This document shows, in pieces, positions 54,201 to 63,494 of a DNA stretch of 64,000 nucleotides. The translations under genes and the position numbers were made by a program. Source of the DNA: Symbiodinium natans. Its lineage: Eukaryota; Sar; Dinophyceae; Suessiales; Symbiodiniaceae. The number at the start of each line of letters is the position of its first letter. The first letter of the stretch is position 1. A model generated the notes under the pieces. It saw only the letters and a list, made by a program, of their open reading frames with translations. It ran no database searches and was not told the origin of the DNA. The stretch spans positions 657,647 through 721,646 of the forward strand of contig CAJNDS010002102.1 in NCBI GenBank assembly GCA_905221605.1. Direction: 5' to 3'.

Positions 54201-54586
54201 TCTTCAACATCTGCGATTTGTTGATCATGGGCTTCTTCAGCAGCTAGGCGGAACCTCTGGTGCCTGGACTCTGCTTCGTTCTCTAACTCAGTGAGGAGAA
54301 GTCTTGTTTGTTCAGGTGTTTCACCTATCGTGATGTTCTGCTGAAACTGTTGTCGGTACATGTGGATCTGCGGAGCTCCTAGTCCTACGAAAGGAGAAGG
54401 TGCGTTTGGCGCAAACACATTAGCTGCTGCTGCATTCTCTTCCAGCACTAGGCCACGGCCATCCGTAGACGGTGGCATAGCCAAAGTGCCTGAGAGGTCC
54501 ATCTCCGCGGATTCTGCGTCTGTAAATCCGTCTGTACCGAGATCAGTTGCTACCTCGGTGGGGACCAGCTCGGGGCTGTCACCCAT
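51155..54586 (-). CDS. Gag-protease polyprotein ORF (1143 aa)
   Basis: The ATG lies 64 nt inside the 5' LTR. Residues about 60-280 are charged, Gln/Glu-rich and probably coiled coil; 280-390 are Pro/Gly/Ala-rich; 390-640 is a helical region likely to be the Gag core. Two CCCH fingers (C-x7-C-x5-C-x3-H) follow at about 680-735, preceded by an Arg/Ser-rich stretch; they stand where copia Gag normally has a CCHC knuckle and would bind RNA. A retroviral-type aspartic protease follows near residue 1000 with the active-site motif LADTGSEEDLIS, so the protease is encoded with Gag rather than with Pol. The ORF ends with TAG at 51155-51157, within a 70-nt overlap with the pol frame. CCCH fingers instead of a knuckle are unusual for Gag. 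Confidence 0.92.
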   Translation of the reverse strand: MGDSPELVPTEVATDLGTDGFTDAESAEMDLSGTLAMPPSTDGRGLVLEENAAAANVFAPNAPSPFVGLGAPQIHMYRQQFQQNITIGETPEQTRLLLTELENEAESRHQRFRLAAEEAHDQQIADVEERANRQHEEVVARLESEIASQRYSFVARTQGLFSELQQQSQIINFQSEHFSDVGSQITRLRTTLVEEAEQNKRESINEIGEWFGREHDEAMKRYRSIALETEEQMRIQNMTLQDELSSMERALQLEQDRNLGINPSQQAQFPSATAPVAPAPSAGLSAPCAPQFSDPSVIPMNIRALFPNFSFGGVATTATPTGPQGPVSAPGTPTASANVPNLGFSSGGLNAGAPGLAAPTGTPGGPAATGADLIAQTQQALLEAAKLLKGDKSGEDDKPKVKEAETIRLPDFPNPETYRAWKTATREAVRAASDRPDEAFSWILEVYSKNADHDKLREPGKFLTLDTKILAALTKVAKGELSRQVLTFKETEAVQGRAVRGRQVLLMFDQYFKTNEEVGSIYSVEDLLKVTLHSDDLTTFLHNWESVIAGMSHVPEEMVLRDILLRQIRKSSRMKYDLEIYDRAKEGSASHSYAFLLKSIRDLLTRERMRKNRDRIAKSHGDKFGAPVVEGGRPTRPPSRSGRGRDRSAGSQSNSKSRSRSRTPSRSRSPSRSQSPKPVCYDFQKGKCTRGDKCKFSHKPRSQSPVRTAPKKKQVCTFWKKGKCTRGDKCRFLHREPSPAPPGGENAAPAPKGPDKPRSPSPAPTRRKPSRGRSKEKDRKAACCISLAAAASAGPDESEPQDGDEDYWEVDFKRGEAVRHHLKYRSTMYKPEVSCPVALERLKGKAKVIKTLPISPYTAKENWDWKEGRGGTGDKMPWTGKTVFKIKEQNKKVSFCDKPKVREIPFEGKGYKHSYKVRRYNTCYADAENCPKPDANDLQVAIRNARELKMLLARHEGGEKTDCHLECDEPDSLMCGMCKHVVESSEMACPGIATPLEFLADTGSEEDLISEADRAMYFGEEPVGNATRQVNLITANGNVKGDKSVRIDFPEFGKELEFYVLNSTPPVCSVGRRCMEDGYEFHWYPKRPPYFVAPNGQRLRCRMRGMVPVLGGGAMAAPSTKEEASGSLGRPILSEGFQKTAAQ

Positions 54587-54631
54587 GCACTGAGTCGAAA
54601 CTCCAGGTCAGTGGTGCCGCAAGCTCCGGGG

Positions 54632-54649
54632 AGCCTACGGCTGATAACC
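54632..54649 (-). promoter_or_regulatory. Candidate primer-binding site
   Basis: Directly inside the 5' LTR the coding strand reads GGTTATCAGCCGTAGGCT. GGTTATCAG resembles the initiator-tRNA(Met) site of many copia elements (TGGTATCAGAGC), but the match is partial. Confidence 0.45.
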
Positions 54650-54795
54650 TATAGTTTGGGAAATCCACCAGTTGTTATCCGTTAAGCCATGAGCAGGGGC
54701 GCGCCTAACCTTTTTACTCAGAGGGCTTGAGCGACACAAGTAAGTGCAACATACATGGAAGCAAAAGTGGAGGGAATGCACAGATATAAAATACA
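54650..54795 (-). repeat. 5' LTR (146 bp)
   Basis: By my base-by-base reading identical to 41239-41384. On the coding strand it begins TGTATTTTATATC and ends AAACTATA, so it has the usual TG start but not the usual CA end. The TTTTATAT stretch near the start could serve as a promoter element. Confidence 0.95.
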
Positions 54796-55452
54796 GGGTT
54801 TAAGGTTTCGGGCTTGGGGTTTCCCAACAAGGGAAGGTTACCTTTGCAAAATTTGAAGGGGTTTGTGTACTAGGGATTTAGATGTTCTGAGGGGGGGCGG
54901 AGGTACACTACCCTATGTAGATGCAAGTAAGGGGGCTCCCCCTATCGTAAGGCTACTTGTCTCATGTGGTTTTCGTAAGAGACTTTGCCTCCCTAAAGTT
55001 AACTTGCGAACTGTCCCTTGCTCCCTTTTGGGGTGACTGTTGTAAGGCGGCCCCCCAATATTGAGGGTACCCAAAAAAGGAACCCTAAACCCTAAACCCT
55101 AAACCCTAAACTTCAGGGGTTAGGGTTTCGGGTTTAGGGCTTATAGGGCTTCATTTGCAAACTACAAGGTAGGATCTCTCAAGATTCCGTGTCCTAGGGC
55201 CCCAGGGGTCGAGCTTCTCTCACGGTAGTCTCAAGGCCCCTCGGCCCCTTCAAAGGGTGCCCCTTATCTACCCCTTAGCATGGGCCCTTAAAAGGGTACC
55301 CCTAGCAAAACCCCTTATATACGATATACACAAATTGAGGGCCCATCAGAACCCTTTAAAGGAGGCTCGGGACCTATCAAATTAGGGGCCCGTAGAGGAA
55401 ACCCCTCAGATCTTCAGGGCCTTGCGCCTCTGACCACCCGAGGCCAAGGAGC

Positions 55453-55478
55453 TCGTCGGGGTACTGGCCGGTGTGATC
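55453..55478 (-). CDS. Microexon (26 nt) upstream of the retrotransposon: DHTGQYPDE
   Basis: AG|GAT acceptor, then DHTGQYPD and two bases (GA) before a GC donor. The exon at 40940-40967 begins with the missing G, giving PDEFHIFHHGDQ, which aligns to YPDTFHIYHEGSQ of another module copy. The intron between them spans 40968-55452 (about 14.5 kb) and contains the whole LTR retrotransposon. Confidence 0.72.
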
Positions 55479-55597
55479 CTAAGTTGGCCCCAGCAGGGTT
55501 TAGGGTTTAGGGTTTAGGGTTTAGGGTTTAGGTACTACTTGCGGTTCACCCAAGCCCACAAAGTATGTAAGAAAACGGTCCTTTTCTGGGTTTTGGG

Positions 55598-55640
55598 GCT
55601 AGCTAGTTGTCTACGCACTTTGGGCGTCCAGGCAGTGTTT
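55598..55640 (-). CDS. Possible degenerate exon: KCVD fragment of module 1
   Basis: Contains PGRPKCVDN followed by an in-frame TAG, resembling the KCVDSQPG segment of the exon at 35969-36082. Neither splice edge is convincing, so this may be a decayed module copy rather than a used exon. Confidence 0.35.
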
Positions 55641-55999
55641 AAAGTTCGGGGTTTAAGGTTATTTATAGGGCTCAAGGTTTAAATCTGAAGCAGTGCGAAA
55701 ATGGGTTCCAACCTTCTCAGCTTTCAAAGGAAACAAGGGTACCACAGGGTCGGAAGAAATACTAGTCGTACTACCTTATCGTTCCTTTATCATTAATTAT
55801 ACTAGAACGCCCAAAACCCTATTCTACTTATTCAGGCCCCTATAGTACCACTGTGCATCCACGGATCTTTCAGCATCAGATCCTTTGGGCAGTCCACCGG
55901 TCCTGATCACGACTTTAGAATTGTCAGTATGGGTTTAAGGCTCTGGGGCTATGAACTGTCAGAAAGTAATGAAATTATCCTTACAGCCTTAGGATTGTC

Positions 56000-57220
56000 G
56001 CATGCAGTGGTTGTAATAACATGATCACCTGGGCTACGGCGCAGGTCTCACTACAATCATCCTGGGCGTTGAGAGCTGCATCCCGTCGACTGCTTCACCG
56101 CGCACGCTTGCGAAAACTGCAAGGAGCAGCATCGGGACTGAACCGGCAGGTCTGGCGTCGAAGTGAGTGCATCTTACGATGCCGCTGCGTCGCACCCGGC
56201 GCGGCCTACGACAGGGACGCTCCGGGTCGCTTCGAAAGTCGTCGGCTGCGGTAGCACTCAGCAGTGTCCTTCTTCGGCGCAAGGCTGCCTCGAGAATCCC
56301 TAAACCTTAAACCCTAAACCCTAAACCCTAAACCCTATAACCCTAAACCCTAAACCCTAAACCCTAAACCCTAAATCCCATCCTGGAGCTGAGCCAAATA
56401 AGGTGCGTCAGCACGCCGGCCTCTTGAGCTGCGTCTACAGCGGCATCGCGCACCCCACAGCGGCTCCCAGCAACGACTGCACCGCGCGTCGGCCAGCGAA
56501 GATGCCCGTCTTGCTCATGATCCTCCAGGATGATTATACTGTTGCCAAGGACATGCACGCGACGCTCCTCATCCATCCCGGCGCCTGCGCTGACAGCACG
56601 GCCGGAGCGCACGGAGCGAATGGGATGGCCGAGCCTCGCGGGGAAGCAGGATGTGTGCGAGACGTTGGATACTCGTCATCCATGTTTCGCGATGTGCCTC
56701 CACGATATCGAGGCTCCGTCTGTCGTCTGACAGCCCACGTGATTCGAACTCGCCTCTCAGTTCCCTGGCCTCAACTACGGCCAGTGGCTGTCGTCACGGT
56801 GAGCGTGGGGAGGCTCGCGAGGAGTCATCTGAGCTGTCGTCCGCCACCTCTTCTCTGGACCTCAGACTGTGAGCCCACACCCCGATTCCTACGATTGCTA
56901 AGGGCTTCGGAACATACGCCCAATACATGTTAACCCTCTAGGCGTTCTGCGTATAAGGGCGCTGCAGCTCAACCATGGCCAGTAAGACCATGGCCAAGGG
57001 AGTACAGTGACTGCATTCGAGTGGAATCCGTCGCGCCCTGTCTTGCGCTCCGTGCAGCATGTACCCCGTTTCCCTTGGATAACGACTAATTCCCACGACA
57101 AACAACTACTATTGCGGCCGCACTACATTACCAACGATCTTCTATTGCTTCTTTTTGCTGTATGTCTTCTAGTGTTGGTACGACTTGCAAGGTCTTCCGG
57201 GTTGTTAGGGCGTTTAGGGT
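56000..57220. other. 1.2-kb GC-rich segment of different character
   Basis: Mostly free of telomere repeats apart from an array at 56297-56380. Both strands have short open frames (for instance + 56403-56933, 176 codons; minus 56034-56282), none with recognisable motifs. Could be a degraded mobile element or intron sequence. I see no function. Confidence 0.4.
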
Positions 57221-57353
57221 GAGTTCCGGCTTCAAGGTTTTTTCGTCAGGCTATGTTGCTCGCTGAGCTTTGACTTGCATGGGATTGAGGCAGGGTGCAA
57301 AACCACACCCCTAAACCCACCCTGAACCCCAAACCACATTGCCAGCGTCAGTC

Positions 57354-57424
57354 CTGGAGGAGTCACACACTTCTGGTTTTCGCTGAGGCTGCTCCCAATC
57401 ACCACCTGCGCACCATCGCAGTTT
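57354..57424 (-). CDS. Exon: module-1 N-terminal part (VVIG...KCV)
   Basis: Reads NCDGAQVVIGSSLSENQKCV then TPPG. It matches the module-1 opening seen at 37.4 and 36.0 kb (VVIG.S..S...KCV..PG). The likely donor is GA directly after the G that starts the Gly codon. The 5' edge is uncertain; poly-C lies immediately upstream. No matching next exon was found directly downstream. Confidence 0.6.
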
Positions 57425-57473
57425 GAGGGGGGGGGGGGGGGGCGCAACTTTTAGATATAACCGCTCTTAAACC

Positions 57474-57546
57474 CTAAGCCCCTAAACCCCTAAACCCCTA
57501 AACCCCTAAACCCCTAAACCCCTAAACCCTTAAACCCCTAAACCCT
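57474..57546. repeat. Octamer array (CCCCTAAA)n
   Basis: About eight CCCCTAAA units (TTTAGGGG), an 8-bp variant; similar shorter runs at 3190-3290 and 33790-33910. Confidence 0.9.
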
Positions 57547-58163
57547 GGATCCTCAACATTAAAACAGGGTTTGGGTTTAGGACAGGTCAGGCATGTTGGG
57601 GAGGTTGAAAATTTATAGGGTCCATCTCCGCTGTCTGCAGGGCTTCTCTGCGGGTTTAGAATTTCGGGTTTAGCGTTTCTGGTAGAAAGCTTAGGGCATG
57701 TGGGGTTTGAGAGTTTAGAAGTGACATGTGTTCCCATACTCGAATTTAGTGGCCGAAGCTTTCGCTTCAGGCACTACACTATACCTGTACCCAGGGATCA
57801 GGCTGACGTCCCAAAAGTTGTTGAAAGCTTCTCTTTAGGGAGACATGCTTCGTTACTCTTGGCTTAGGGTTTGGGGCTTGGGAGGGTTTGGGTTGAGGGG
57901 CCCTATGCCCCACACCCTAAAACCTTCCCTAAACCCTAAACCCTAAACCCTAAACCGGCCAAGGGTATTCTGACAGGCCCGACAAGGGCCCACTCCAAGC
58001 CCCCCCCCCCCCCAAACCTGTACTGACTTTGTGCTGGCAGCTCACGGTAAGGCCCGTCATGGCCCTTAAACTGCACAAGGGCATTCTCCAAAGAGCAAGA
58101 TTTCCAAAAAGGCCAAAGCTCTCCTGGGTCGTCATCTAGACCCCGGTTTAGGGTTTAGGGCTA

Positions 58164-58273
58164 CTAGACCCAGGAGTAACCTAGGAATAAAAGGGTGCCC
58201 TTGTTAGTTTTAAAGGGGATTATCCGGAAACCCCAACCCTAAGAAAGGAAATAAGGGCCTACTCCGGGTCCTA
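58164..58273. mobile_element. Inverted-repeat element, family F3
   Basis: CTAGACCCAGGAGTAACCT at one end, GGGCCTACTCCGGGTCCTA at the other; internal AAAGGGTGCCCTTGTTAG matches the 16.2-kb copy. Confidence 0.6.
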
Positions 58274-58565
58274 CTGTAGTAATGAAGACAACCCTGAAGA
58301 AGCCAAAAGCCCAAACCCCAACTCCAAAACCCAAAAACCTTGAACCCTAGAAACCATGAACTCTATAAGTCTAGAACCCTGAAACCCTAGAACCCCAGAA
58401 GCCGATTTAGAAGCCTGGAAGCCTAGAACCCTAGACCTCAAACCCGAGAACCCAAGAACCCTAGAATCCTAAACCCCAAAACCCGAAACCCTAAACCCTC
58501 GGCCCTAAACCCCAATCCCTAAACCCCAAATGCTTCCTAAGCCCCAAACCCTAAACCCCAAAAAC

Positions 58566-58622
58566 CTGCCACGTGGGCTGCGGGGCCTTGATCATTTCCG
58601 AAGAATCGGGGTGTCCGAAACC
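58566..58622 (-). CDS. Weak exon candidate: GFGHPDSSEMIKAP
   Basis: Unique spacer whose minus-strand frame reads GFGHPDSSEMIKAPQPTW, loosely like IGESPDSQIKCV but lacking the Cys. Splice edges not defined. Confidence 0.35.
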
Positions 58623-59097
58623 CTCGGCTGAAAGGCCGTGAAAGGCCGTTTGGATATTGAAGCGCCTTTGGGTGTTTTCCTAAACCCTAAACCCTAAACC
58701 CTGAACCCTAAACCCTAAACCCTAAACCCTAAACCCGGGTTTAGGGGTTTCGGGTTGAGGGTCTTGGCTTTAGGGTGGGGGCTTAGGGGTGTAGCGTTCA
58801 TAGGGTTTAGGCAGTTTGCAGGGCTTATAGGGTTTAATTACAGGGTAAACGGAAGAGGGCTTGCAGGGTTTACAGGGTTTATGAAGGGTTTGCAGGGTGT
58901 ATAGGGCTTCTGAAAGGGTTTATAGGGTTTATAGGTCTTACAGAGTTTGCAGGGCGTATAGGGTTTTAGGGTTCCACGCCAGAAGGTTCGGGAGTTTGGT
59001 GTTTCGGGGTCTTCAGGTTTAGGGCATCCTAAGCCCTAAAGGTGTCAATCTGCTGTGTGAGCATGAGCTCCACACCCCAAGCCCTAAAGCCCTAATC

Positions 59098-59208
59098 GGG
59101 ATGTTCCCACAGTCCTTGATAGGGATTCTAATGCCCCCCCCCCCCCCTAAAACCCTAAAACCCCTAAACCCCCTACTGAGGACTCTTTAATGTAAAGGGG
59201 GAACATCT
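59098..59208. mobile_element. Inverted-repeat element, family F2, with a poly-C centre
   Basis: GGGATGTTCCC...AGTCCTTGATAGGGATT on one side and GAGGACTC...AAGGGGGAACATCT on the other, separated by a C-tract and CCCTAAA-like sequence. Confidence 0.55.
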
Positions 59209-60044
59209 CAACTTAGGAACCCAAAGACCTCAAGTCCAACAGCCAAAACCCCGAAAGCCACAAAAATCCTGAGACAGAAATCAAGAGCCCCAACCTACAA
59301 CCCCCAAAGCCTAAACCCTAAACCCTAAACCTTGAACCCTAAGCCCTAAACCCTAAACCCTAAACCTTAAACCCTAAACCCTAAACTTGCCCTAAACCCT
59401 AAATGCTAAGCTGAGTGGCTCCAGGGTGTTTGGGTCTGTCTTGTCCAGCCGCAACCTGTCCATGGAGCTGGGGAGCGCTAGGGTTTAGGGTTTAGGGTTT
59501 AGGGTTTAGGGTTTAGGGTTTAGGGTTTAGGGTTTGGGGTCTACGGCCTTTGGGATTCAGGGGCCTTTAGTTCTTAGAGTTTAGAGTTTCAATGTGGAGA
59601 AGGGAGGATTTTGAGAAGTTCAGGGTGTAGGGTTTAGGGTTAGGGTTGTGGTCAGCTTAAGTGGAGGTCGGGACATTGTTCATGTGTACCTGGGGTCTTC
59701 TAGATGAGGTTTAGGGTTTAGGGTAGGGGCTTAGAGTTTAATTAGGGTTTAGTACTACTTTGTTAAAATAGATTTCAGGTTCAAGGGCTTGACGGAAAGG
59801 TGCTTTGGTTTTCGGGCTTCTAGGGGACTTGTTTTAAGCCTTTTCTGTAGGTGGAAGGGACGGGGGTGTGTTGTGTGTTTAGGGTTTTAAGCATTAGCAC
59901 GTAGGGCCGTTGAGCTCTTGACCCTAAACCCTCTAAACCCCCCTAAACACTCTAGACCCTCTAAAGCCTCTAATTCCAGTCAACCCTAGAAACCCTAAAC
60001 CCTAGCCCCAAGCCCTAAGCCCTAATGCCTAAGCCCTAAACCCT

Positions 60045-60156
60045 AGAAACCCTAGAAACCCTAGAAACCCTAGAAACCCTAGAAACCCTAGAAACCCTAG
60101 AAACCCTAGAAACCCTAGAAACCCTAGAAACCCTAGAAACCCTAGAAACCCTAGAA
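60045..60156. repeat. Nonamer array (ACCCTAGAA)n
   Basis: About twelve near-perfect 9-bp units, again a telomere-like core with two added bases. Confidence 0.92.
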
Positions 60157-60379
60157 AACCCAGAAACCCTAAACCGTGCAAAACCGTAAGCCCCAGAAGC
60201 CCTCTCAAGACCCTTATAGGGAGTAGGCTTCAGGGCTTGGAGTTTGCAGCCCTACCTAGGGGCTCCATAAGCCCCAAACCATAAACACTAAACCCTAACC
60301 ACAAAGGGCTTATCATCCAAAACCCGACACCCTAGACCCAACCAGACTTGAGGCCTTGGGGTCTTTGGTATGCATGCGC

Positions 60380-60833
<454 letters not shown>

Positions 60834-61309
60834 GATAAGTTAAGGGCTTTGGGGTTTAGGGCTTTAGGGGCTTCAGGGGCTTGAGGGGCTTTAGGGGTTT
60901 AGGGGGTTTAGGGGGGTTAGGGGCTTGACGGGGTTTAGGGCGTTTAGGGGGGTGTGGGGTTTAGGCTCTATAGATGTTGGGATGCATGCGGCGTAGGCCC
61001 TAAGACTAAGACCCAGACCCACCACATCACGAGAAAGATGCTACCGTAGAGACTCACAAAACCCTGAAAACCCTAAACCCTACAAACCCTTCAAAACCCG
61101 ATCAACCCTAAAAATCCTAACCCACTATAAACCCTAAAAACCCTAAACCCTGTAGACCCTAAACCCTAAACCCTAAACCCTAAACCCTAAACCCTAAACC
61201 CTAAAAACCCTAAACCCTGTAGACCCTAAACCTTGAAAACCCTGAACCCTAAACCTCAAACACCCCCTCTCCCCCATCGTTTGGGTACAGGATGATCTTC
61301 GGATGGCAG

Positions 61310-61406
61310 GGTTTAGGGTTTAGGGTTTAGGGTTTAGGGTTTAGGGTTTAGGGTTTAGGGTTTAGGGTTTAGGGTTTAGGGTTTAGGGTTTAGGGTTTAG
61401 GGTTTA
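61310..61406. repeat. Telomere-like array (TTTAGGG)n
   Basis: About 13 perfect heptamers; faces a CCCTAAA array at 61500-61555 across the exon candidate 61437-61498. Confidence 0.93.
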
Positions 61407-61436
61407 AGGACCCAAACACCGAAACTCTAAGCCAAC

Positions 61437-61498
61437 CTGGGCCATGCGGAACTCATCGAAGTCCTGGAAGGATTTGACGGCCTCGGCGGTTTCTCCCC
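61437..61498 (-). CDS. Exon candidate: GETAEAVKSFQDFDEFRMAQ
   Basis: Open minus-strand frame GETAEAVKSFQDFDEFRMAQ ending at CAG|GTTGGC, a plausible GT donor. No Cys module; it may belong to an upstream domain of the same gene or to another gene. Confidence 0.45.
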
Positions 61499-61873
61499 AA
61501 ACCCTAAACCCTAAACCCTAAACCCTGAACCCTAAACCCTAAACCCTAAACCCTAGACCCTAGACCCTAGACCCTAGACCCTGAACCCTAAACTCTAGAC
61601 CCTATAGACCCTAAACCCTCTAGTCCCGAAATCCTTGAAGCTGCAAACCCTAAAGCCTAAAGCCTTCAACGGCCTAAATTTTTTTTGAAACCCCAGAAAG
61701 CCGCGCAAAAAGCCAATAAGAGCCCTGAACCCTAACCCCTAGACCCTAAACCTTTAGAACCCTCAAGCACTCAAAACCTTCATCCCTTCCACATCAGAAT
61801 CAGAAGTTTTCCTACAAGGCCTCTTTATGTTCGTGCAGTTTTCTAGAGGGAGAAGATTCGAACGATGCCCCGA

Positions 61874-61986
61874 CTAGACACACAAATAAACTGCGAATAA
61901 AATCAAGGGTACCCTTTTTGGTTTAAGAGGCTTATCAGGCAACCCAGACATCACAAAAAGGGAATCAGGGCCTACTCCGGGTCCTA
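61874..61986. mobile_element. Inverted-repeat element, family F3
   Basis: Right end GGGCCTACTCCGGGTCCTA and internal AAGGGTACCCTTTTTGGTTT as in other copies; the left end is diverged. Confidence 0.52.
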
Positions 61987-62189
61987 AATCCTAAACCCTA
62001 AACCCTAAACCCTGCACCCTAAAGTGTATGCTCCTGGGTTCTCTAGTTGAAGATCTTGAACTTCGGGGCTTGGCCCCGCCATCGACAGAACGTCTTTCTA
62101 CAGCCAAGGCCGGCCTTGGTTTAGGGTTTAGGGTTTAGGGTTTCGGCTTTGGGTTTAGGGTTCAGGGTTTAGGGTTTACCCTGAACCCT

Positions 62190-62291
62190 AGCTAGACGTG
62201 CTGGGGCCAGGTGGGGCAGGGTGGCAAGCCCAGACTTCACACCCAGTTTGTCCTGGTAATCCTTCTTCCACACTGTCTCGTCGATGGCCAC
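62190..62291 (-). CDS. Exon candidate: VAIDETVWKKDYQDKLGVKS...
   Basis: Thirty-four open codons starting VAIDETVWKKDYQDKLGVKS after TTTAG|G. Unique spacer between arrays; protein-like composition, no recognised motif. Confidence 0.42.
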
Positions 62292-62426
62292 CCTAAACCC
62301 TAAACCCTAAACCCTAAACCCTAAACCCTAAACCCTAAACCCTAAACCCTAAACCCTAAACCCTAAACCCTAAACCCTGAACCCTAAACCCTAAACCCTA
62401 TAAACCCTAAACTCTAAACCCTAAAC
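62290..62426. repeat. Telomere-like array (CCCTAAA)n
   Basis: About 18 heptamers with minor variants. Confidence 0.93.
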
Positions 62427-62427
62427 C

Positions 62428-62508
62428 GAAGGCACGGGGCTCGGAGGTCAGGTCTGGATACTCAGGATCTGGAGCACGCATCTGGCGTTTCGCCGCAGGC
62501 GGACCGCG
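62428..62508 (-). CDS. Weak exon candidate: AAKRQMRAPDPEYPDLTSEP
   Basis: Open minus-strand frame containing AAKRQMRAPDPEYPDLTSEP in a unique spacer. EYPD recalls module 1 but the rest does not match. Confidence 0.28.
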
Positions 62509-62553
62509 TCGACATGAGCAGTCCAGAAGTGAGGGACCCCCCCTCCATGCACG

Positions 62554-62653
62554 ACTTGGAGGGTCATGGTACTTATGAACCTATTTTAAAGGTACTTGTA
62601 ACTGTACTCATAGCCATATTAGAGTAACCAACAAGTATCATGAACCTCCAGGT
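62554..62653. mobile_element. MITE-like element, family M (100 bp)
   Basis: Starts ACTTGGAGGGTCATGGTACT and ends with the inverted ATCATGAACCTCCAGGT; shorter internal part than the copy at 31 kb. Confidence 0.65.
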
Positions 62654-62789
62654 AGTCCTTGCTGCCTTTCATGGTCACCCCGCACGTCTGCTTAAGAGCG
62701 TCTGAGCCTCCTGCGACCGGCCCCGAGTCCAGAATCTCTCCTGGGCGGTCTCTGTGTCTGCATATCGGCATATCGACCACTGTTGGACC

Positions 62790-62859
62790 TGTCCTCTAGG
62801 CCGCGAGACAACTTCTCCTCTTCAAGGCGATTGACCACGTTCTGGCCCTTCAAGGCACC
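62790..62859 (-). CDS. Weak exon candidate: GALKGQNVVNRLEEEKLSRG
   Basis: Open minus-strand frame beginning GALKGQNVVNRLEEEKLSRG. A second frame a little downstream (DTETAQERFWTRGRSQEAQT) is also open; either or both may be exons. Confidence 0.33.
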
Positions 62860-63365
62860 CGTAGCCACACCCTAAACCCAAAACCCTAAACCTTGCAGCC
62901 ATCTCCAGGTCACAACGCCGAACCCGTCACGAGGGCTCCGGCAAAACGATCCACCAAGGTAAGGACCTACACGGTTTAGGGTTTAGGGTTTAGGGTTTGG
63001 GGTACTTTGGAGTAGACCCTGGGGAAAAAGGTATACTTGTTAGGAAGCTATAAGTAGCCATCATGGGAACCCAGAAAACATTCATTAAAGTATAGTACTC
63101 CAGAACCCAGCTGAAGCGTTAATCGAAAAGCCTCGCCCCTTAAGCCCTATAAGCCCTTAAGAAAACAGCATGCCCTACACATCCGAAACCCTGAAGCAGC
63201 CTTCCGCCCTCAATCCCAAAGCCCTACATCCCAAACCCTAAACCTCAAACCCTAAACCCTAAACCTCCAATCCTAACTCCTAAACCCTACACCCCAAATC
63301 CCAAGCCCTAAGCGCTAAACCCTAACATCCAAACCCTGAATCCCAAACCTCAAATCCTGATCCTA

Positions 63366-63494
63366 CACCCTAAACCCTAAACCCTAAACCCTAAACCCTA
63401 AACCCTAAACCCTAAAACCTAAACCCTAAACCCTAAATAAACCCTAAACCCTAAACCCTAAACCCTAAACCCTAAACCCTAAACCCTAAACCCT
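63366..63494. repeat. Telomere-like array (CCCTAAA)n
   Basis: About 18 heptamers with one TAAATAAA slip. Confidence 0.93.

Larger units (their letters stand above)
41239..54795 (-). mobile_element. Complete Ty1/copia-type LTR retrotransposon, 13.6 kb
   Basis: Bounded by two identical 146-bp LTRs and flanked by GGGTT on both sides (41234-41238 and 54796-54800), a 5-bp target duplication made inside telomere-like repeat. Coding strand is minus: gag-protease, then integrase, reverse transcriptase and RNase H in copia order, then an unusually long C-terminal extension and a third ORF. The element lies within an intron of the host modular gene in the same orientation. Identical LTRs imply a recent insertion. 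Size is more than twice that of a typical copia element (about 5 kb), the excess being the extra domains. Confidence 0.95.
8555..57424 (-). other. Gene model: giant microexon gene for a cysteine-rich modular protein
   Basis: Short unique spacers between telomere-like arrays encode, on the minus strand only, fragments of two repeated Cys-rich modules. I chained about 40 exons; exon lengths match their codon counts and the phases at most neighbouring junctions are compatible (three short stretches are unresolved: around 23.8-23.2 kb, 22.1-20.5 kb and 16.2-15.0 kb). Acceptors are AG, mostly AG|G; donors are mainly GC and GA, with some GT. Module 1 (57.4-34 kb) is about 85 residues with VVIG, KCV, CDDTA, GRTG, YPDTFHIY, ICA.RTD and GWG.NL. 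Module 2 (34-9 kb) has a [FY][DN]C start and a WS..KK..CC end. Function unknown; I recall similar Cys-rich repeats in dinoflagellate predicted proteins but cannot name a family. No start, stop or signal peptide is visible, so both ends lie elsewhere or are unrecognised. Boundaries were partly chosen by aligning modules to each other, so individual junctions are inferred. Confidence 0.75.

Noticed and set aside
56403-56933. 176-codon plus-strand ORF as a gene
   Set aside because: GC-rich sequence with overlapping open frames on both strands and no recognisable motif.
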